A stretch of DNA of 7,134 bases, taken from NCBI GenBank assembly GCA_002437245.1, contig DJOQ01000029.1:1-7134 (forward strand). Reading direction: 5' to 3'. Shown piece by piece: positions 5,017 to 7,134 of this stretch (position 1 is the first letter of the stretch; every line of letters starts with the position of its first letter). The notes beneath the pieces were generated by a model that was not told the DNA's origin, did no database searches, and worked only from the letters and a program-made list of their open reading frames with translations. Origin of the DNA: Ruminococcaceae bacterium UBA6434. GTDB taxonomy: Bacteria > Bacillota > Clostridia > Oscillospirales > Acutalibacteraceae. Position numbers and translations under genes: made by a program.

Positions 5017-6480
5017 TTGGACGAAAATAAAGACAAGACTTCATCCGGCGGAAACGACGAGAGCTACGGCTCAACATTTGACCGCAATACCGAGGATGTC
5101 AAAAAGGAAATGGAAGAGCTTGCGGCTACATTCCAGCGCGAGCTTGACAAGACCAAGGCAGAGGCTGAGGAAAAAGGCGAGCTTATTCAGGAGCTTGAGG
5201 ATATCCCCGAAACTCCGGCACAAAATGATGACGACGAGCTTTCCGAAGACGAGCTTTGCGAATGCTGCGGCGAGAAAAGGCGCGGCACAAAAGCCGATCC
5301 CGATTCGCCGTATTGCGAAGAATGTGATCTCGGGCTTCGTCACTATCCGTTTAGTTTCTTAAATATATTCTTTGTCGTTGTCGTTATTGCGCTTGTGTTT
5401 TACAGCGGATATGTATTCGCAGGGCGTATGGGCGTGTTAAGCGACGTTTATAAGGCGGATAAATATGTTTCGCAGAAAAAAATGGACTCCGCCGTTACCG
5501 CATATGAGGACGCGGTCAAGACTATGGAAAAAGCCGATATAAACGGCGAGCTTGTGTATAAACGTCAGATAGCGGCGAATTACAACATAGGCTATCTTCA
5601 GGATATAGCTTCTATGGGCGCAAACATAAATTTGTGGGAGCTGTCTCTTCCGCACTTCAGAAGCACAAAAAAGGCAATGGCAGAGTCGGCTGACTTTATA
5701 GCAACCGTGCAAAAGGCATATACAATCCTTACAAAGTATGATGTCAGCGATCCGGCCGATTTCCCGTATGACGACGCTATGGCGGCTTTGGTGTCGCTTG
5801 AAAGCGAGCCTTATACCGAGGATACAACGTCGGATTCTTCGTCAACGACGGCTTCTTCCGTTAAAGCCACGCAGTACAATAAAGCCATGATATATTACTA
5901 TGAGTATTATATATCGGTAATCTGCAATAAGGATTATGATGAACAAATCAAATACCTTGAAAAGATAAAGGACGAATATCCGCAGTATATTTGGCTTTAC
6001 GGCTCGGCTCTCGGTGACCTTTATGCAAAAACGGGCAGAGACGTCACGGAAATTTGCGACAAAATCCGCAGCAACAATTCCGAGGATCAGTCGTCGTATA
6101 TGATTGAGGTCGAAAGTCTGCGTATAAAGGGCGATTATGACGCTGCCATAGCGAAAAGCGAAGAATATGTCTCGCTTGACGACTGTACCGTCAAATATGA
6201 GATTTACCGCCAGGAGGCGCTGTGTTATATTCTTAAAGGCGATTACGATAAAGCCTTTGAGACCGCGCAAAAAGCGTACAGTGACAACGGGTATGCGCTT
6301 GAGGTTATAGACACTTTGGCGCTTTGCTCCGTTTTGAAAAATGACGATGCTACCTACAGCAGCTTGGAATCGCTTTTGAGCGGCAGCGGTTACAGCATTT
6401 CCGATAAGGTCACCGGCTTTAAGGCGGGCACCGTTACACTTGATGATATTCTTCTGAAAGGAGCTTATGACGTAGAATGA
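5017..6480 (+). CDS. Zinc-ribbon, single-pass membrane protein with TPR-like C-terminal region
   Basis: I cannot name this 487-aa protein; the description is from its sequence. Residues 1-25 are polar. Residues 26-62 are charged with heptad-like spacing and likely form a coiled coil. An acidic stretch (62-80) leads to a zinc-ribbon-like module, C81-x2-C84, 15 residues, C100-x2-C103. One transmembrane helix follows (about 112-135, rich in V, F, I). The basic residues before it suggest an N-in, C-out topology. The large C-terminal part has TPR-like helical hairpins (about 143-240 and 284-455, for example around KGDYDAAIAKSEEYV and KGDYDKAFETAQKAY), joined by a Ser/Thr-rich linker (268-282). No catalytic motif is seen, which suggests a scaffold or sensor role. 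The TTG start is set by the AAGGAGGA site. The next gene overlaps its stop by 4 nt. Confidence 0.85.
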   Translation: MDENKDKTSSGGNDESYGSTFDRNTEDVKKEMEELAATFQRELDKTKAEAEEKGELIQELEDIPETPAQNDDDELSEDELCECCGEKRRGTKADPDSPYCEECDLGLRHYPFSFLNIFFVVVVIALVFYSGYVFAGRMGVLSDVYKADKYVSQKKMDSAVTAYEDAVKTMEKADINGELVYKRQIAANYNIGYLQDIASMGANINLWELSLPHFRSTKKAMAESADFIATVQKAYTILTKYDVSDPADFPYDDAMAALVSLESEPYTEDTTSDSSSTTASSVKATQYNKAMIYYYEYYISVICNKDYDEQIKYLEKIKDEYPQYIWLYGSALGDLYAKTGRDVTEICDKIRSNNSEDQSSYMIEVESLRIKGDYDAAIAKSEEYVSLDDCTVKYEIYRQEALCYILKGDYDKAFETAQKAYSDNGYALEVIDTLALCSVLKNDDATYSSLESLLSGSGYSISDKVTGFKAGTVTLDDILLKGAYDVE

Positions 6481-7061
6481 AAATAGTATATCTTGCAGTG
6501 AAATATATAACTGTCATCGGTACGTTCCTTCAGGGATTTTTTGAGCATCTCTCATGCCGTATGTATGACGTTCTCATAGAGGACGGCAGATATTTAAGAG
6601 CCAACGAGATGTGCGGCCATATAGAGCACGAGCTTATCAAAAAGAGAGGCACCGCATTCGGGGTGTGCTTCTTCCCGTTCCTTTTCAACCTGCTTATCGG
6701 ACTTATTTTGACCGCGGCAGGCTCTGTAAACATTTTCTATCTCGGTGAATTTTTTATGAGCGCAGATTCAAAAGTGCCGAATTTCCCGAATTTCTTATTC
6801 CTGTGGGTCGGCGTTTCGTGCCTTACCAATCTGTTCCCTCAGATAGAAGACGCTCTCACTCTCAAAGAGCAGATTTACGGCAAGGGCAAGTCAAATCTCT
6901 TTGTGAAAATAATCGCCGCGCCGATATTCGCCGTACTTTATGTCGGTGCGTATCTTCAGAGCGTGGGTCTTACGCTTGTCACATCTGTGGTATTCTCGCT
7001 GTTTGTGCCGTCGATCCTCGGTACGTTTATACCTCAGCTCTATAACGCCGTAGCAGGCTGA
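6477..7061 (+). CDS. Multi-pass membrane protein of unknown function
   Basis: This 194-aa protein starts inside the stop of the preceding gene (ATGA), so translation is probably coupled. GGAG (6460-6463) lies upstream at a rather long 13 nt. Its N-terminal third has an amphipathic or weak membrane segment (about 5-22) and a polar part with CGHIEHEL (46-53). Hydrophobic segments follow at about 62-90, 105-121, 142-165 and 167-190. The motif LWVGVSCLTNLFPQIEDAL (109-127) reminds me of a segment in membrane proteins related to M50-type metallopeptidases. No HExxH motif is present, so it would be a non-catalytic or very divergent member at best; this link is weak. A partner role with the upstream zinc-ribbon/TPR membrane protein is inferred from the overlap. 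A terminator follows. Confidence 0.82.
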   Translation: MKIVYLAVKYITVIGTFLQGFFEHLSCRMYDVLIEDGRYLRANEMCGHIEHELIKKRGTAFGVCFFPFLFNLLIGLILTAAGSVNIFYLGEFFMSADSKVPNFPNFLFLWVGVSCLTNLFPQIEDALTLKEQIYGKGKSNLFVKIIAAPIFAVLYVGAYLQSVGLTLVTSVVFSLFVPSILGTFIPQLYNAVAG

Positions 7062-7083
7062 TTGATATCACATTATATATGTT

Positions 7084-7115
7084 AAACGGGGAGTGCAAAA
7101 AACACTTCCCGTTTT
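7084..7115 (+). terminator. Intrinsic terminator of the membrane-protein pair
   Basis: AAACGGGGAGTG (7084-7095) pairs with CACTTCCCGTTT (7103-7114), a 12-bp stem with one G-U pair and the loop CAAAAAA. The T run is short (TTTT) and partly inside the stem. Confidence 0.8.
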
Positions 7116-7134
7116 GTATGTGTTACAATGATGT

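Noticed and set aside
5078..5362. Second + strand frame inside the zinc-ribbon/TPR gene
   Set aside because: It is rich in Arg, Lys and Ser as expected of a shifted frame and has no ribosome site. The main frame has the zinc motif, membrane helix and TPR-like pattern.
6803..7045. Second + strand frame inside the last gene
   Set aside because: It is fully contained in the membrane-protein gene, lacks a ribosome site and has the low-complexity look of a shifted frame.
7116..7134. TACAAT at 7124-7129 as a -10 box for a gene beyond the window
   Set aside because: No suitable -35 box lies 16-18 nt upstream and the downstream gene is not visible.

Overview
The window looks like a chromosomal segment from a low-to-mid GC Firmicute, probably an uncultured clostridial (Oscillospiraceae/Ruminococcaceae-like) gut bacterium. 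The reasons are tRNA genes that encode their CCA ends, a TPP riboswitch and a T-box leader that both work by transcription termination, strong AGGAGG-type ribosome sites with GTG and TTG starts, a ThiT-type ECF vitamin transporter, and a palindromic repeat of a kind I associate with this group. The taxonomic call is inference. Every protein gene I accept is on the + strand.

Layout. (1) 1-318: three tRNA genes, Phe (5' end cut off), Gly and Cys. One hairpin terminator lies after Gly and another after Cys. (2) About 319-600: no gene. It holds decaying tandem copies of a palindromic repeat (CCTTGAAAA core) and an inverted partial copy. (3) 613-1522: a consensus promoter, a 5' hairpin, a TPP aptamer, a terminator/antiterminator switch, then thiT, the thiamine-binding subunit of an ECF transporter. 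(4) 1530-4892: a second consensus promoter 7 nt after thiT, a T-box leader whose specifier reads best as CUC (Leu), then leuA and leuB, two enzymes of leucine synthesis, and a terminator. (5) 4929-7115: a likely promoter, then two genes that overlap by 4 nt and a final terminator. The first encodes a zinc-ribbon, one-membrane-pass, TPR-like protein. The second encodes a multi-pass membrane protein that I cannot name.

How the parts work together. Two neighbouring nutrient units use the same plan: a perfect sigma-A type promoter that is always on, with output set in the leader RNA by TPP for thiamine uptake and by uncharged tRNA-Leu for leucine synthesis. No terminator is visible between thiT and the T-box, so thiT transcripts may run into the leucine leader. 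The last two genes look like a translationally coupled membrane pair of unknown role and are the most likely place for undescribed biology. I see no CRISPR array, phage gene or transposase.
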